From assembly GCA_964586775.1 (NCBI GenBank), contig CAZPJD010000043.1:1-39496 (forward strand): DNA of 39,496 bases, given 5' to 3'. Shown in pieces: positions 7,387 through 15,937 of this stretch; position 1 is the stretch's first letter; every line of letters starts with the position of its first letter. The stretch is from JADLEX01 sp964586775. Its GTDB lineage: Bacteria; Lernaellota; Lernaellaia; JACKCT01. The notes under the pieces are model-generated. The model saw nothing but the letters and a program-made list of their open reading frames with translations, was not told where the DNA came from and did no database searches. The translations under genes and the position numbers were made by a program.

Positions 7387-9618
7387 ATGATGGGAACGTG
7401 GCGGAGAATCGGTCGAGGAACATTGCGCGGCGCATTGCTCGCGATCCTGTTGATGAGCGCCGCCTGCGGAGCTGGCGACGATTCGGGCGACGACGCTTCG
7501 ACGGGCTCGGGGTCTGACGACGACACGGGCGATGACGACTCCGCGTACGACGATGACGCAGACGACGACGACACGTTCCCACCGCTTCCCGACGACGATG
7601 CCGACGACGATTCCTCGGACGACGACGCGGATGACGATTCGACCGACGACGACACCGACGACGACGCGGATGACGACTCCGATGACGATGCGGACGACGA
7701 TGCCGACGACGATGCTGACGACGATGCTGACGACGACACGGACCCCATCGACATCGATATCCCCGAGGGTTGCAATCCGTTCGCGACGAGCGACGAGTGC
7801 CTACTGCCCTACCCCAGCGGCTTCTATCAGATCGACGATCCCACGACCGAGACCGGCAAGCGCGTGAATTATCCCGAAGACGCCGTGGAGATGCGCCCCG
7901 GCAAATTCTTCGACGTGACGATGATCAACACCGCGGACGGCTCATCGCCCGCGTCGCCGATCCTGCTGTACTTCGGCCGCGATGTGGATCCCGACGTGCT
8001 CACCGACATCCACGAGATGGAAGAGTCGCTCACTCCGGGCAATCCGGTGGCTCTGTTCAACATGGACACGGGCGAGCGCGTCCTGTGCATGGTGGAAATG
8101 GACATGAACCACCGCGACGGATACGACGGCCGTTACGTTTTCATCATTCGCCCGATGGAACCGATGCAAAACGGGGCGCGTCACATCGTCGTGCTCACGG
8201 ACCACGTGATCGGCGCCGACGGCGAGCCCTTCGATTCGCCGCCGGCCTTCGCCGCGCTGCGCGACGAGGTGCCCACCACGAATTCGATCGTCGAAGGAGT
8301 GCGTTCGGACTACGAGGACATCTTCGATTTTCTGGAGAGCAAGGACTACGACCGCGACGATCTGCTGCTCGCGTGGGACTTCACCGTGGCGAGCGAGAAC
8401 TACATTCTGGGCAGCGTTCTCTCGATGCGCGACGCCACCCTCGAGCAGGCCGCGACCACGGGGTTTTCGTACACACTCTCGCTCGTGCAGCAGGACCCGA
8501 ACGCGAATCTGGCTTACATGGTGCAGGGCGATTTCACGCCGCCGAACTACCTGAACGACGACAGCGAGTTCAACTACGACGCCGACCACCACCCCGTCTT
8601 GCAGGGTCCGCGCAGCTACCCGTTCACGATGATCATTCCGAAAAAAGCCTACGACGGCGATCCGCTGCCGCTGGTCGTGTTCGGCCACGGCCTCTTCGGA
8701 TCGGGACGATCGTATCTGGCGGGTTGGGGCGCGAACATCTTTCAGAGTCTCGCGCAGGAGCACGGCGTGGTGATGATCGCGACGGACTGGATCGGTCTGT
8801 CCGAGGGCGATCTGGAACTCATCATCGAGGAATTGCTGCCCGACCTGAATCGCATCCGCCTCGTCACCGACCGGCTTCAGCAATCCCTCGTCAACAACCT
8901 GGCCATGACCGAGATGGCGCTGGCCGATTTGCAGCACGACGCGGCGATCGACGTGGGCGACCACGATCTGCTCGACGATACGCGCGTCTACTACTACGGC
9001 GTCAGCCTCGGCGGCATCCAGGGCGCGTCGTTTGTCTCGATCTCGCAGCGCATCGAACGGGGCGTGCTCGCCGTGACGGGCGCGGTGTGGTCGAATCTGC
9101 TGTCGCGCTCGGTGAACTGGCTGCTGGTGAAGACGCTCATGGACGTCTTCTACCCCGATCCGCTCATCCAGCAGATCGGCATCGCGGTCATGCAATCGCT
9201 GTTCGATCACGCGGACCCGGTGAACATCTCCCAGCTCATGTATCGACGACCGCTGCCCGACGCGCCGGAAGAGCGCGTGGTGCTGTTGCAGGAGTCCATC
9301 GGCGATTCGCAGGTGCCCAACATGAGCACCGAGGTGCTGGCCCGCGCCATGGGGGCGGACCTGCTGACGCCCGCGATCTACAACGTCGTCGGTCTCGACG
9401 GCATTCCCGCTCCGACATCCCAACCCGTGATGACGCAGATCTATCTGGTCGATCAGGCGCTGGCGAATTTCCCGCCCGACGATAACGTGCCGCCGAGCGG
9501 AGACAACGGCGTGCACTCCGACGCCGTGCTGCTGCCGCACGTTCTCGACCAGGTGGCGACGCTGCTCGAAACAGGGGTCATCCAGCAATACTGTTCGGGG
9601 CTGTGCGATCCGGACTGA
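7387..9618 (+). CDS. Asp-rich alpha/beta-hydrolase lipoprotein (lipase/esterase-like)
   Basis: A 743-residue protein; ATGs at 7387 and 7390 follow GAGG and either could serve. The signal has a good lipobox (LMSAAC, Cys27). Residues 28-118 are dominated by Asp and carry TFPPLP at 63-68. The next segment (CLLPYPSGFYQIDD, then TGKRV) matches the phrasing of the 'bacterial virulence factor lipase' N-terminal family, where PFPND and TG-[LM]-R-V motifs are typical. The catalytic domain follows: LPLVVFGHGLFGSG near 425-438 as oxyanion loop, nucleophile elbow G-V-S-L-G with Ser540, and a late His in HSDAVLLPH as the likely third triad member. It should be an extracytoplasmic ester or lipid hydrolase anchored by lipid. 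Substrate unknown. It is a remote relative of the lipoprotein encoded at 10132-12207. Confidence 0.85.
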   Translation: MMGTWRRIGRGTLRGALLAILLMSAACGAGDDSGDDASTGSGSDDDTGDDDSAYDDDADDDDTFPPLPDDDADDDSSDDDADDDSTDDDTDDDADDDSDDDADDDADDDADDDADDDTDPIDIDIPEGCNPFATSDECLLPYPSGFYQIDDPTTETGKRVNYPEDAVEMRPGKFFDVTMINTADGSSPASPILLYFGRDVDPDVLTDIHEMEESLTPGNPVALFNMDTGERVLCMVEMDMNHRDGYDGRYVFIIRPMEPMQNGARHIVVLTDHVIGADGEPFDSPPAFAALRDEVPTTNSIVEGVRSDYEDIFDFLESKDYDRDDLLLAWDFTVASENYILGSVLSMRDATLEQAATTGFSYTLSLVQQDPNANLAYMVQGDFTPPNYLNDDSEFNYDADHHPVLQGPRSYPFTMIIPKKAYDGDPLPLVVFGHGLFGSGRSYLAGWGANIFQSLAQEHGVVMIATDWIGLSEGDLELIIEELLPDLNRIRLVTDRLQQSLVNNLAMTEMALADLQHDAAIDVGDHDLLDDTRVYYYGVSLGGIQGASFVSISQRIERGVLAVTGAVWSNLLSRSVNWLLVKTLMDVFYPDPLIQQIGIAVMQSLFDHADPVNISQLMYRRPLPDAPEERVVLLQESIGDSQVPNMSTEVLARAMGADLLTPAIYNVVGLDGIPAPTSQPVMTQIYLVDQALANFPPDDNVPPSGDNGVHSDAVLLPHVLDQVATLLETGVIQQYCSGLCDPD
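7480..7740 (+). repeat. Asp-codon (GAC/GAT) low-complexity tract with a 12-base tandem unit
   Basis: The linker of the lipoprotein is encoded by GAC/GAT runs. From about 7680 to 7737 it becomes a tandem 12-base unit of the form gacgacgatgcn, coding DDDA four to five times. Such a tract can change length by slippage in frame. Similar but shorter tracts lie at about 13639-13827, 16033-16155 and, on the other strand, 11965-12135 and 1690-1860. Confidence 0.8.
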
Positions 9619-9628
9619 AGGAAGTCTC

Positions 9629-10096
9629 TCACGTCTCCTCGTACGCGAGCTCCAAATGGATCGCTCCGACGTCGCACGTGACGGGCACGGCGACGACCGG
9701 CAGGCGGTGCTGGTGGGCAATGACGTGCGCCGGCCCGACAACGACGGTGGGGATCGTCATCTCGAACCTGTATCCGAGGTCGCCCAGCGAATTCTTGGCG
9801 GAACCCATGACCATGTTGGCGATCTCCCCCGCCATGTTGGTCACGGTTTCGTCAACCTCGGTGAAGGTTTCGCCGAGCATCCGGGACGTGATCGCCATGA
9901 TCGTTTCGTTGGGAAACGTGATGGCGAGCGAACCGCGCACGCGCGCGCCCGACAGGCCGATCAGCCCGCTCACGTCGCCGTGACCGTGGTCGTCCCGTTT
10001 CAGAAACGGCTTTCCGACTTCGGCCGACGTGTTCGCCATCTTCGAGAGCACTTCGAGAAAGGCTGCCGGAAATGCGTTGATGAATTCGGCTTTCAT
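9629..10096 (-). CDS. cheX: CheX-like (CheC/CheX family) phosphatase
   Basis: A 155-residue soluble protein. The ATG at 10096 has a GGGAGAG site about 5 bases upstream. The family signature is visible near the middle: E-I-A-N (Glu and Asn of the CheC/CheX active site) within NMAGEIANMVMGSAK, followed 21 residues later by a Pro (MTIPTVVVG), close to the E-x2-N-x22-P spacing of the family. The residue four before the Glu is Asn rather than the usual Asp/Ser. The C-terminal half (GAIHLELAYEE) matches the final strand. CheX dephosphorylates CheY-P or related receiver domains. No chemotaxis gene is nearby. It lies 35 bases downstream of the Asp-rich lipase gene on the same strand, and its 3' end is 10 bases from the convergent lipoprotein at 7387-9618. 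Family confident; partner unknown. Confidence 0.82.
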   Translation of the reverse strand: MKAEFINAFPAAFLEVLSKMANTSAEVGKPFLKRDDHGHGDVSGLIGLSGARVRGSLAITFPNETIMAITSRMLGETFTEVDETVTNMAGEIANMVMGSAKNSLGDLGYRFEMTIPTVVVGPAHVIAHQHRLPVVAVPVTCDVGAIHLELAYEET

Positions 10097-10131
10097 GTCG
10101 CTCTCCCGGCGGCCGCGCCGCCCGCTCTCAT

Positions 10132-12207
10132 TCAGTTCGCCAACGGGTCGATGATTTCGCCAATGCCGTTTTCGAGGTGCGTACGAAGGAAGTGCGCGAT
10201 CTGATCTCGCGACGCCGCACCCAGTGCGTCGCCGACGAACATGAGCTGATGCTCGTCGGTGTCGTACTGATAGAAACCCGACCCCTCGTGCGGACAGGTC
10301 GCATGGGGAGTATCGGCATCCCAGACGAATGGCTCAAGCTGCGGCCAGCCGCCCGCGCGGGCGTAATATCCGCCGGACGCGCCGCCGAGCGTGTAATCGT
10401 CCGACGCGCCCATGTGCAGCACGTCCGGGTCGTGGCCTTCCATACCGTCGAGCTGGTCGTCTTTCACGTGGTTCAGGTAATTCGCGGGATCGCCCGCGTC
10501 GAGAATGTTCTGCAACAGCGCGCCGACCACGTAGGCCGTATCCACCACGCGCAGGCTCGGAATCTCGTCCTCGAGGTCCTCGATCACGTCGCGAAACGGC
10601 TCCACCACCGGGCCTTCCAGCCCGATCGTCGTGTATTTCGCCCCGGCCATACCCATGACGTAGGCGTCGATGTCCTCGGCGAGCGCGGCGAAGATGCCGC
10701 CGTGGATGGTGCCCAGCGAATGGCCGAAATAGTACTGCGTCGTGCCGTCGAGATCGGGTGTGCCGTCGCCGTCGTCGTCGCCGAGGGGAACCTCGTCGGG
10801 CGATTCCATGGCGCGCAGCGCGTGCGAAAGCCACAGGTGGTCGGAGATCGTCTGACGGATGTTGTCGCGCCAGCGCAGCGGAGACAAAAAATCGAAGTAG
10901 CACAGCGCGACCGCGAACTCGAAATCGCTGTCGGGCGCGCGGTCGCCGTGGCACACCGCGTCGATGCCCGCGACGGCGAATCCGTTGCCTCCGTAGAACG
11001 ACCCGACGTAATCGGAATAAACATGCCCCTTCGACGAAATCGCCCCGTGCGCGAAGATCATGATCGGCCACGGCTGGCCGTCGGGGTGCGCGTCGGCCGA
11101 CGGCAGCGACAGCACCACCGTGATATCCTCATAGTGATCGACCACCGGCTCGCCGCCGTCGAACTCCCACACGCCGTCGCCGTTCTGGAAGATCGGCACC
11201 GAGAGCGTCGCCGTCGCAAAGGCGTCGAGGTTCGCGTCGCCGGTGGGCGAAATCGTCCAGTTGGTCAGCTCGGGCGGGTCGTCCTCGGCCATCTCGTCGA
11301 GCTTGGCGCGCACCGCGTTCATGCCGCCGGTCGCGTCGAGCGTGGTGAAGTCCGCGATCGACAGAACACTTTCGGGCGCGACGCCCAAGTCCGCCAGCCG
11401 AGCCAGATCGTCCGTCCAGCGCGCCGCGAGGCCACGGTCCACTTCACCCTCGCCCGCAAAGTAGACGTCCCGCATCGACGGTGACGCCTGATAACAGCCG
11501 CCCGCGGCGGGCGCGAGGTGGCGCGTGGCGACGAGCAGATAGCGGGTTCGTTCGCGCAGCGGCCACCAGGGCGTGAGACGCACGCTGCGTTTGATCCACT
11601 CGGCTTTGACCCGCGCGAACTCGCCGTCGTGCGGGCTGGCGGGATCGGCGACCATCAGCAAGAGGCCGTCGCCCGCGCCGGGATCGTCAATGTCGGGCAG
11701 CGTTGCGGGATCGACCTCGTCGTGAACGGGCACGTAGATGCTGCCGAGGGTGGAGAACCCGTCGAGCGCGTTGACCGCGTCGAAGATCCAGCCGAGCGAC
11801 GCCGCCATGCCGATGGGCCGCGTGGTGTTTTCGTTGATCATCACGCGCATCCCCGTGGCGGTCGAGTCGTCGGGGGTGGTGTAGAGGTTGTTGGGGAAGG
11901 GGACCGTGAACGGTCCTTGGCGAATCTGAAAATCGAAGATTGGTCCGTCGGCGCAGCTTTCGGGGTACGCGGGGCCGGTGTCGTCGTCGGCGTCGTCGTC
12001 GGGGAGCGGCGGCCACGTATCGTCGTCGCCCGTGTCGTCGTCCGTCGCGTCGTCATCGCCCGCATCGTCGTCGGTCGAGGCGTCGTCGTCGCCCGGCGAG
12101 TCGTCGTCGGACCCGGAGTCCGTCGAATCGTCGTCGTCTCCGCAACCCGCCGCGACGCAGCCGAGGATGAGCAGAAACAGGAGAATCGCCGCGGACTTTC
12201 CACGCAC
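10132..12207 (-). CDS. Asp-rich alpha/beta-hydrolase lipoprotein with Lipase_bact_N-like start
   Basis: A 691-residue protein starting at the ATG at 12207; only a weak GGGG site precedes it. The signal contains two possible lipidation cysteines, C17 (LILGC) and C22 (VAAGC). The Asp-rich linker carries TWPPLP at residues 64-69. Then comes GPFTVPFPNNLY with TGMRV, the pattern of the virulence-factor-lipase N-terminal family. The hydrolase domain has IMIFAHGAISSKG as oxyanion loop, G-H-S-L-G with Ser497 as nucleophile, and a likely catalytic His in TDEHQLMFVGDA near the C-terminus. Several Cys could pair in the oxidising environment. A DDDGDGTPDLDG stretch shortly before the elbow resembles a calcium-binding loop. 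Predicted surface esterase/lipase; substrate unknown. CheX follows on the same strand. Confidence 0.87.
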   Translation of the reverse strand: MRGKSAAILLFLLILGCVAAGCGDDDDSTDSGSDDDSPGDDDASTDDDAGDDDATDDDTGDDDTWPPLPDDDADDDTGPAYPESCADGPIFDFQIRQGPFTVPFPNNLYTTPDDSTATGMRVMINENTTRPIGMAASLGWIFDAVNALDGFSTLGSIYVPVHDEVDPATLPDIDDPGAGDGLLLMVADPASPHDGEFARVKAEWIKRSVRLTPWWPLRERTRYLLVATRHLAPAAGGCYQASPSMRDVYFAGEGEVDRGLAARWTDDLARLADLGVAPESVLSIADFTTLDATGGMNAVRAKLDEMAEDDPPELTNWTISPTGDANLDAFATATLSVPIFQNGDGVWEFDGGEPVVDHYEDITVVLSLPSADAHPDGQPWPIMIFAHGAISSKGHVYSDYVGSFYGGNGFAVAGIDAVCHGDRAPDSDFEFAVALCYFDFLSPLRWRDNIRQTISDHLWLSHALRAMESPDEVPLGDDDGDGTPDLDGTTQYYFGHSLGTIHGGIFAALAEDIDAYVMGMAGAKYTTIGLEGPVVEPFRDVIEDLEDEIPSLRVVDTAYVVGALLQNILDAGDPANYLNHVKDDQLDGMEGHDPDVLHMGASDDYTLGGASGGYYARAGGWPQLEPFVWDADTPHATCPHEGSGFYQYDTDEHQLMFVGDALGAASRDQIAHFLRTHLENGIGEIIDPLAN

Positions 12208-12279
12208 ATCGAACCCCGAAAAATCCGTCGATTATTAAGACCGGCGCGTCCGTTTGTAAATCGTCGCGTAGCGCTCGAC

Positions 12280-12309
12280 TTGTGATGAATCGGCGCACGG
12301 CGCTAACAT
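12280..12309 (+). promoter_or_regulatory. promoter, leaderless geometry, for the depolymerase gene
   Basis: TTGTGA (12280-12285), an 18-base spacer, TAACAT (12304-12309), then six bases to the ATG at 12316. The whole divergent spacer between the two genes is 108 bases. The opposite strand has an AT-rich TTAATAATC block near 12230-12238 that may serve the leftward gene. Confidence 0.5.
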
Positions 12310-12315
12310 CCGGCC

Positions 12316-13215
12316 ATGCGTCGGTGGATTCTTGTTATTGCGCTCATGTGCGCCGCGCCCGCGTTCGCCGAGGACTTTTCCGCGCCCGGCGATCACGAGG
12401 GCGCGATGCGCTTCGGCGGCGACGAGCGACTCTTCATCCTGCACGCTCCGCCCGGCGACGCGCCCCCCGGCGGACGCGCGCTCGTCGTCGTGCTGCACGG
12501 CGGGGCGGGCAACGCGGCGCAGATCGCCAAGCTCACCGGCTTTTCTCATCTGGCCGACCGCGAGAATTTTCTCGTGCTCTATCCCGAGGGTATCTCGGCG
12601 CGAATCAAGCGCCTCGCCGTGTGGAATTCGGGCAACTGTTGCGGGCCCGCCCTCGACCGAAAGGTCGACGACGTCGGCTTCCTCGCGGCGTTGCTCGATC
12701 ACGTCAAAACGCTCGCGCCCTACGACGAGAAGCGTGTTTTCATGACGGGGCTGTCCAACGGCGCGATGATGGCCTATCGATTCGCGTGCGAACGCGCCGA
12801 CCGCGTGGCGGCGATCGCGCCGGTGGCCGGGGCGATGGGTGCCCAGTGCGCGGCGTCGCGGCCGGTGTCGCTGCTGGTCATCCACGGCACCGACGACAAA
12901 AACGTGCGTTATGCGGGCGGCAAGCCCGAGAAGCAGCTCGATCCGCACCCGCGCGTGGACCGCTCCGTCGCCGACGCGAAGACGTACTGGTCCACGCAAA
13001 ACCGATGCGCGGGCGCGCCCACGGTGTCGCGCAAGGGCAACGTGGAGACGGAAGTCTTCAGCGGCTGCGCCGACGGCACGCGGGTCGTGATCGTCACCCT
13101 CCACGGCGGCGGCCATACGTGGCCCGGTGGCCCGAGGACCTGGGCTCTCGGCGACGCGCCCGTCCGAGACCTCGGCGCCACCACGGCGATCTGGGAATTC
13201 TTCAAAACCAATTAG
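12316..13215 (+). CDS. secreted polyhydroxybutyrate-depolymerase/feruloyl-esterase-type hydrolase
   Basis: A 299-residue protein with a Sec signal (MRRWILVIALMCAAPAFA, then ED). It matches the esterase_phb / LpqC family: LVVVLHGGAG as oxyanion loop, the family motif WNSGNCCG with vicinal cysteines, nucleophile elbow G-L-S-N-G with Ser147, acid in VIHGTDD (Asp193), and the histidine in GGGHTWPGG (His267). It hydrolyses ester bonds, in this family of short-chain polyhydroxyalkanoates or feruloylated sugars, outside the cytoplasm. Length is normal. The ATG lies six bases after a TAACAT box with no Shine-Dalgarno, suggesting leaderless translation. It is transcribed divergently from the Asp-rich lipase. 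Its stop codon lies inside the left arm of a long inverted repeat. Confidence 0.92.
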   Translation: MRRWILVIALMCAAPAFAEDFSAPGDHEGAMRFGGDERLFILHAPPGDAPPGGRALVVVLHGGAGNAAQIAKLTGFSHLADRENFLVLYPEGISARIKRLAVWNSGNCCGPALDRKVDDVGFLAALLDHVKTLAPYDEKRVFMTGLSNGAMMAYRFACERADRVAAIAPVAGAMGAQCAASRPVSLLVIHGTDDKNVRYAGGKPEKQLDPHPRVDRSVADAKTYWSTQNRCAGAPTVSRKGNVETEVFSGCADGTRVVIVTLHGGGHTWPGGPRTWALGDAPVRDLGATTAIWEFFKTN

Positions 13216-13292
13216 GGACAGCCGCCGATTATACGCCGAACGCTCACAACGGCGGTAAGAGCTGGGGGAATAAACCGGTGGCTGTCCTTATT
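13210..13292. repeat. REP-like inverted repeat with 16-17-base arms
   Basis: The left arm (13210-13226) and right arm (13277-13292) are near-perfect reverse complements sharing the core GGACAGCC/GGCTGTCC and flanking A/T bases. Inside lies a second dyad, CCGCCG near 13222-13227 and CGGCGG near 13250-13255. The element directly follows, and partly contains, the stop codon of the depolymerase gene. It resembles dispersed palindromes mobilised by RAYT transposases; it could also work as a terminator, though no long T-tract follows. Confidence 0.55.
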
Positions 13293-13526
13293 CACTTGTT
13301 CAAGCCGGCGGCCGCCCGGACAACGCCCCTCGAATGAGCGCTCGTCATACCGGGATCGGTGTCACGGAAAAGGAATCTTCCGACCTCACGCGCCGGTCGC
13401 GCGCGGCCTTGGTTCGCGGCCGCCGCTCCAGTACGGATTTTCTTCGCAGCGGAAAAGCGCGAGCTTCATGAAATACCGCCCCGAGTTGGGACGGGCTTCC
13501 TGCCGCGGCCTCATACGGCAAAACAG
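13293..13526. other. intergenic stretch with no supported gene
   Basis: Between the inverted repeat and the promoter region of the next gene. An open frame runs leftward through here, but it is the antisense shadow of the downstream lipoprotein. Nothing else is recognised. Confidence 0.5.
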
Positions 13527-13557
13527 TGGTGAGCGCATGAGCGGTTTGTGCTAGGTT
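13527..13557 (+). promoter_or_regulatory. TAGGTT -10-like box 6 bases before the ATG
   Basis: TAGGTT at 13552-13557, six bases before the ATG at 13564, the same hexamer and distance as at hemD. The -35 candidate TGGTGA (13527-13532, spacer 19) is weak. Confidence 0.35.
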
Positions 13558-13563
13558 CGTCGC

Positions 13564-15909
13564 ATGAAATCCCTCGGCGTGTTTCTGGCGGTTTTGGCGG
13601 CGTGTGTGTTTTGCGCGTGCGGATCGGACGGCGGCTCCGCGGATGACGACGATGCCTCGATTGTCGACGACGACACGGCGGATGACGACGCATTCGACGA
13701 CGATTCGATCGACGACGACGGCGATGACGATACGTGGCCGCCGTTGCCCGACGACGATACGGGCGACGATGATACCGACGACGATGCGGATGACGACAGC
13801 GACGACGACAGCGATGACGATCTGGACCCCGTCACGCCGAACCCCGACGCGCGGGCCGACGCATTCCGGCTTTTCTACAAGGAACGCTCGGCGCGCGTGA
13901 ACCTCGCGCTCAACCGCATCGCGCTCTCGGGCGACGCGGTGGCGGCGAACGCCTTCGCCTCGGGCGTCGTGGCGAAATCGGGAGACGAGTGGGAGGTGGT
14001 CGCGGGGCCCGCGGACAACAACCCCTTCGGCAAGACGCTTTACCAGACGTGGAAGCTGTATCAGGCGATCGGCGGGCGCGACCTGGAACTCGCGCTCGTG
14101 CGCATGTTCGAGGGCATCGTCTTCAATGAGGCGGTGACCGGACACCCGGGGCTCACCACGCGCGAGGCGTTTCCCGGCTGGACGCGCACCATGGACGGCA
14201 TCGGCGACGCGATCACACGCACCCGCGACGGCGCCCCCGTCAGCGGGCCGGTGACCTACGACCCCGTGCTCGAGCAGGAGATTCTGGACACGTTTTACGA
14301 CGGGGTTTCGATCACCTATCGCGAGAACCCCGAGGAGTGGATGTTCAACCACAAGCCCGTCAACGCGCTGACGAGCTACGCGATCACCTACGTCTTCGAC
14401 GAACTCGATCACGATCCACCGTTTCTGCGTCAGTCGGATTGCTGCTCGTCGTTCATGATCACGCAGACCGGCGATTGGACCGGCGCGTATTGGGGCAACC
14501 ACAACTCGCGCGACAACTTCACCGACTACGCGATGGGCTTCATCGCCGCATTCGAGGTGGAGTCGCTCGACGGCGTGAACAGCGACGTGGCCGCGGCGGC
14601 GCATCGCGCGGCCGAGGCGGCGCGGCGCATCGGCGACAACATCGTCGCGAACGACAACGTGCTCATGACCGTGGACGAGTGGCACGACTACGACACGCTC
14701 ACGCCCGCGGGCGCGATGAATCCCGACGGCGAGGTCGAGTGGCAGGATCTGGGCAGCCTCGCGTCGTGCCAGATGGCCTACGTCGCGCATGCGATCTCGA
14801 CCGACGGGCTCTCGTGGCCGGTGCCGCAAACCCCGTTGCCCGGCGCGATCGAGACGTCTTTGCTGCGCCAGCTCTTCGACCTGCTCGGCATCAGCCCGCC
14901 GCTGCCGGTGCACCAGTGCACGGGGATCGACGACGCCTTCGTCGGGCTTACGTGGGGCGATTTGGTGGACGCCGAGATCTTCGGCATCCCGCTGTGGGAG
15001 GCGGCGGAGCTGATCGCAACGCTCGCGCCGGACCTGTTTCCCGAATTGCTCGGCGGGATGATGGACGATTTCTCCGAGCTCATGCTCGGCGCGGTCAACC
15101 TGTGCGCCTATGCCCGCGCGGTGGGCGACGACGAGCTATACGACCATTCGCGCCAGACCCTCGCCAATTTCGTGGAGATCGAGAAGATCCTCGCCCGGCT
15201 TGTGTACGGCGTCGTCGCGCGCGTGCCCGGCAGCGACAACGACACGCGCGTGCGCGAGCTGGTGCGCGATACCAACGACCTGCTCTACAACGGCGCGCTC
15301 TACGCACGCATGTTCGGCATCGACTCGCCGCTGGAGTACTTCGAGGGATTTTCGCGCGGCAACGGGGCGCTCGGCGGCATTGAGGGATTCCTGATGCTCG
15401 TCGACACCGCCGAAGCGCCCCTGCTGACCGACGACGAGATCGCCGCGCAAATCGAAGCGCGGCTCGTTTCAGTGTACGACCGCGCGCCGTGGCGCGTGCA
15501 GCGCTATCGCGATCGGTTTGGATACACTTATCCCGTGCGCCGCGCGGGCGACGGTTACGAAGCGATCGGACCCGACGACACCTGGATGCCGACGGAGAAC
15601 TCGCGCCATGTGGGGTTCGGTCTCGCGCCTTCGAGCGTGTGGTTCGAGGCGACGCTGTGCGTGGACAGCCCCGAAACGCTCGACTGCTCGTGGGCGCGGC
15701 TCGGCTGCGCCCCGGCGGATCTCGACGAAAGCGGCGGCGTGGATGCCACCGACGCGGCGGCGTTCGCGCAGGCGTGGACCGACTTCGGCGAGGGCGCGTC
15801 GTGCGACGCGGGCAACGACTGGTGCGACGGCGCGGATCTGGATCAGAGCGGAACGCTCGACGCCGACGACCAGGGGTACATGGACGCCGCGCAGGGGTGC
15901 GTGGTGTGA
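13564..15909 (+). CDS. Asp-rich lipoprotein with C-terminal dockerin-like calcium loops
   Basis: A 781-residue protein. The signal has a canonical lipobox at C14 (VLAAC), with C17 and C19 just after. The Asp-rich linker holds TWPPLP at residues 57-62. The long middle part (about 100-680) is helical and soluble, with phrases such as NPFGKTLYQTWKLYQAIGG and TGAYWGNHNSRDNFTDYA; I do not recognise the family, though the helical layout could be an alpha/alpha toroid. The last 60 residues contain two loops, DLDESGGVDATD and DLDQSGTLDADD, the D-x-D-x-[SG]-G-x-x-D pattern of dockerin-type EF-hand repeats, framed by cysteines. Dockerins bind Ca2+ and mediate attachment to cohesins. The next lipoprotein gene starts 28 bases downstream. 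Lipoprotein and calcium loops are confident; function unknown. Confidence 0.85.
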   Translation: MKSLGVFLAVLAACVFCACGSDGGSADDDDASIVDDDTADDDAFDDDSIDDDGDDDTWPPLPDDDTGDDDTDDDADDDSDDDSDDDLDPVTPNPDARADAFRLFYKERSARVNLALNRIALSGDAVAANAFASGVVAKSGDEWEVVAGPADNNPFGKTLYQTWKLYQAIGGRDLELALVRMFEGIVFNEAVTGHPGLTTREAFPGWTRTMDGIGDAITRTRDGAPVSGPVTYDPVLEQEILDTFYDGVSITYRENPEEWMFNHKPVNALTSYAITYVFDELDHDPPFLRQSDCCSSFMITQTGDWTGAYWGNHNSRDNFTDYAMGFIAAFEVESLDGVNSDVAAAAHRAAEAARRIGDNIVANDNVLMTVDEWHDYDTLTPAGAMNPDGEVEWQDLGSLASCQMAYVAHAISTDGLSWPVPQTPLPGAIETSLLRQLFDLLGISPPLPVHQCTGIDDAFVGLTWGDLVDAEIFGIPLWEAAELIATLAPDLFPELLGGMMDDFSELMLGAVNLCAYARAVGDDELYDHSRQTLANFVEIEKILARLVYGVVARVPGSDNDTRVRELVRDTNDLLYNGALYARMFGIDSPLEYFEGFSRGNGALGGIEGFLMLVDTAEAPLLTDDEIAAQIEARLVSVYDRAPWRVQRYRDRFGYTYPVRRAGDGYEAIGPDDTWMPTENSRHVGFGLAPSSVWFEATLCVDSPETLDCSWARLGCAPADLDESGGVDATDAAAFAQAWTDFGEGASCDAGNDWCDGADLDQSGTLDADDQGYMDAAQGCVV

Positions 15910-15937
15910 AGTGGATTTGGAGCGGGGGAGCGGAGTG

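Noticed and set aside
7480..7740. Asp-rich linker as a set of EF-hand calcium sites
   Set aside because: The spacing is a simple DDDA/DDDD repeat without the Gly and hydrophobic positions of EF-hand loops; calcium binding by bulk charge remains possible.
7942..9741. 599-residue leftward open frame
   Set aside because: Antisense shadow of the Asp-rich lipase; high-GC sequence keeps several frames open.
10177..11484. 435-residue rightward open frame
   Set aside because: Antisense of the second Asp-rich lipase, which has a complete signal, linker and catalytic motifs.
13345..14913. 522-residue leftward open frame
   Set aside because: Antisense of the dockerin-like lipoprotein; the Asp codon tract reads as Val/Ile runs in this frame.
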